Shown one piece after another: positions 4,515 to 5,415 of a DNA stretch of 5,415 bases (positions within the stretch are counted from its first letter, which is position 1; each line of letters opens with the position of its first letter). The notes beneath the pieces are model-generated. The model worked only from the letters and a program-made list of their open reading frames with translations. It searched no databases and was not told the origin of the DNA. Source of the DNA: Bacteroidales bacterium (lineage in GTDB: Bacteria; Bacteroidota; Bacteroidia; Bacteroidales; Tenuifilaceae); NCBI GenBank assembly GCA_008933525.1, contig WBUV01000254.1, positions 1 to 5,415 on the forward strand, given 5' to 3'. Position numbers and translations under genes: made by a program.

Positions 4515-5415
4515 TTAGATTTGTGCAATCTTCTCCTTGTTGTACTTTCCTGCTTTTAATTTCTCCTGAACAGTTGCAAAACATTCAATGGTGTATTTTA
4601 CATCATCCAAAGTATGCACCGCTGTGGGGATTATACGAAGTAAGATTTGTCCTTTAGGGATAACAGGATAAACAACTATGGAGCAGAAAACACCATAGTT
4701 TTCGCGTAAATCAAATACCATATTGGCTGCCTCAGGAATACCTCCTGTCATATATACGGGAGTAACAGGCGACTCTGTTTTGCCAATATCTAATCCCATT
4801 TCCTTTAGGCCTTTTTGTAATGCGTTAACAATTGTCCAAAGGTTGTCTTTTAGTTGAGGCTGGGTTTGAAGTAACTCAAGACGTTTTAAAGCACCATAAA
4901 CCATAGGCATTGGCAGCGATTTTGCAAAAATCTGTGAGCGTAGGTTGTACGCTAAAAACTTAATTACTTGCTCATCAGCAGCAACAAATCCACCTATTCC
5001 AGCCATACTTTTTGCAAAGGTGGAGAAATAAAGATCAATTTGATCCTGAACATCAAAATGTTCACCAGTTCCAGCACCAGTTTTTCCCATAGTTCCAAAA
5101 CCATGAGCATCGTCAACTAATAGACGGAACTCGTATTTCTTTTTAAGGGCAGCTATCTCATCAAGTTTTCCAAGGTCACCAGCCATACCAAAAACGCCTT
5201 CGGTAATAACAAGAATTCCACCACCATTTTGCTCAGCGTTTTTCTTTGCAAAGCCAAGCATTTTTTCACATTTCTCAATATTGTTATGTGGAAAAACAAA
5301 GCTCTTTCCACCTTTAGCTTTATGTAGGAAAACTCCGTCCATAATGCAGGCATGCGACTCAGAATCGTAAACGATGGTGTCATTACGCGATACCATGGTG
5401 TCGATAATTGAAACC
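4515..5415 (-). CDS. PLP-dependent alpha-oxoamine synthase family enzyme, 5' end outside the window
   Basis: Enzymes of this family condense an amino acid with an acyl-CoA and release CO2; members include glycine C-acetyltransferase (Kbl), 8-amino-7-oxononanoate synthase (BioF) and serine palmitoyltransferase (SPT). The frame is open to the window end. VSIIDT precedes the ATG at 5396, and this matches the family's GYQGMVSIIDT region, so that ATG is internal; roughly the first 100 residues of an expected 395 or so are missing. Visible landmarks are the PLP-stacking His in SESHACI (5354-5352), VDDAHG with the PLP-binding Asp and His (about 5114-5103), the Schiff-base Lys in STFAKSMAG (5012-5010), and the substrate-carboxylate Arg in LLRIIPTAVHT (4637-4635). 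It belongs to the Bacteroidota subgroup usually annotated as Kbl or aminotransferase class I/II. Which amino acid and acyl-CoA it uses cannot be read from the sequence. Confidence 0.92.
   Translation of the reverse strand, partial: VSIIDTMVSRNDTIVYDSESHACIMDGVFLHKAKGGKSFVFPHNNIEKCEKMLGFAKKNAEQNGGGILVITEGVFGMAGDLGKLDEIAALKKKYEFRLLVDDAHGFGTMGKTGAGTGEHFDVQDQIDLYFSTFAKSMAGIGGFVAADEQVIKFLAYNLRSQIFAKSLPMPMVYGALKRLELLQTQPQLKDNLWTIVNALQKGLKEMGLDIGKTESPVTPVYMTGGIPEAANMVFDLRENYGVFCSIVVYPVIPKGQILLRIIPTAVHTLDDVKYTIECFATVQEKLKAGKYNKEKIAQI

Overview
The window looks like chromosomal DNA of a member of the Bacteroidota, most likely the order Bacteroidales. The AT-rich intergenic DNA carries TAnnTTTG-type -7 promoter boxes. 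The thioredoxin reductase and the alpha-oxoamine synthase have the sequence style I know from that phylum, and the tRNA gene encodes no CCA. The order-level placement is inference.

Layout. (1) 90-377 (+): a small three-helix membrane protein of unknown function, with a -7 box upstream. (2) 378-634: gene-free leader with a GC-rich REP-like hairpin and a long-range inverted repeat. (3) 635-2563 (+): a tightly packed three-gene operon of a secreted alpha/beta hydrolase, an ECF sigma factor and a four-helix membrane protein that is probably its regulator. The hydrolase frame is broken by one in-frame TAG at 1349. Past the TAG the same frame encodes the expected catalytic-His segment and ends at 1471 in a TAATG overlap with the sigma factor. 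(4) 2564-3271: two tail-to-tail terminators that share a stem sequence, then on the minus strand tRNA-Pro(GGG) preceded by two tandem tRNA-like copies. The copies keep the 5' acceptor strand and D-arm but have a swapped anticodon arm, a T-arm closed by UUCG and no 3' acceptor strand. One -7 box at the far end could drive all three. (5) 3272-4264 (+): thioredoxin reductase (trxB). (6) 4265-4514: three hairpins with unrelated stems, separated by a recognisable 28-29 nt spacer. They are bracketed by a perfect 9-bp inverted repeat and, outside that, by a perfect 10-bp direct repeat that includes the trxB stop codon. A minus-strand terminator follows. (7) 4515-5415 (-): C-terminal three quarters of a PLP-dependent alpha-oxoamine synthase, cut by the window edge.

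How they work together. The only clear functional unit is the hydrolase/sigma/membrane-protein operon, which has the layout of an envelope-signal regulatory module. trxB, the tRNA locus and the synthase are independent transcription units. The most unusual items are the hairpin array behind trxB, which may be a small non-autonomous mobile element, the tRNA-derived tandem repeats, and the nonsense-interrupted hydrolase.
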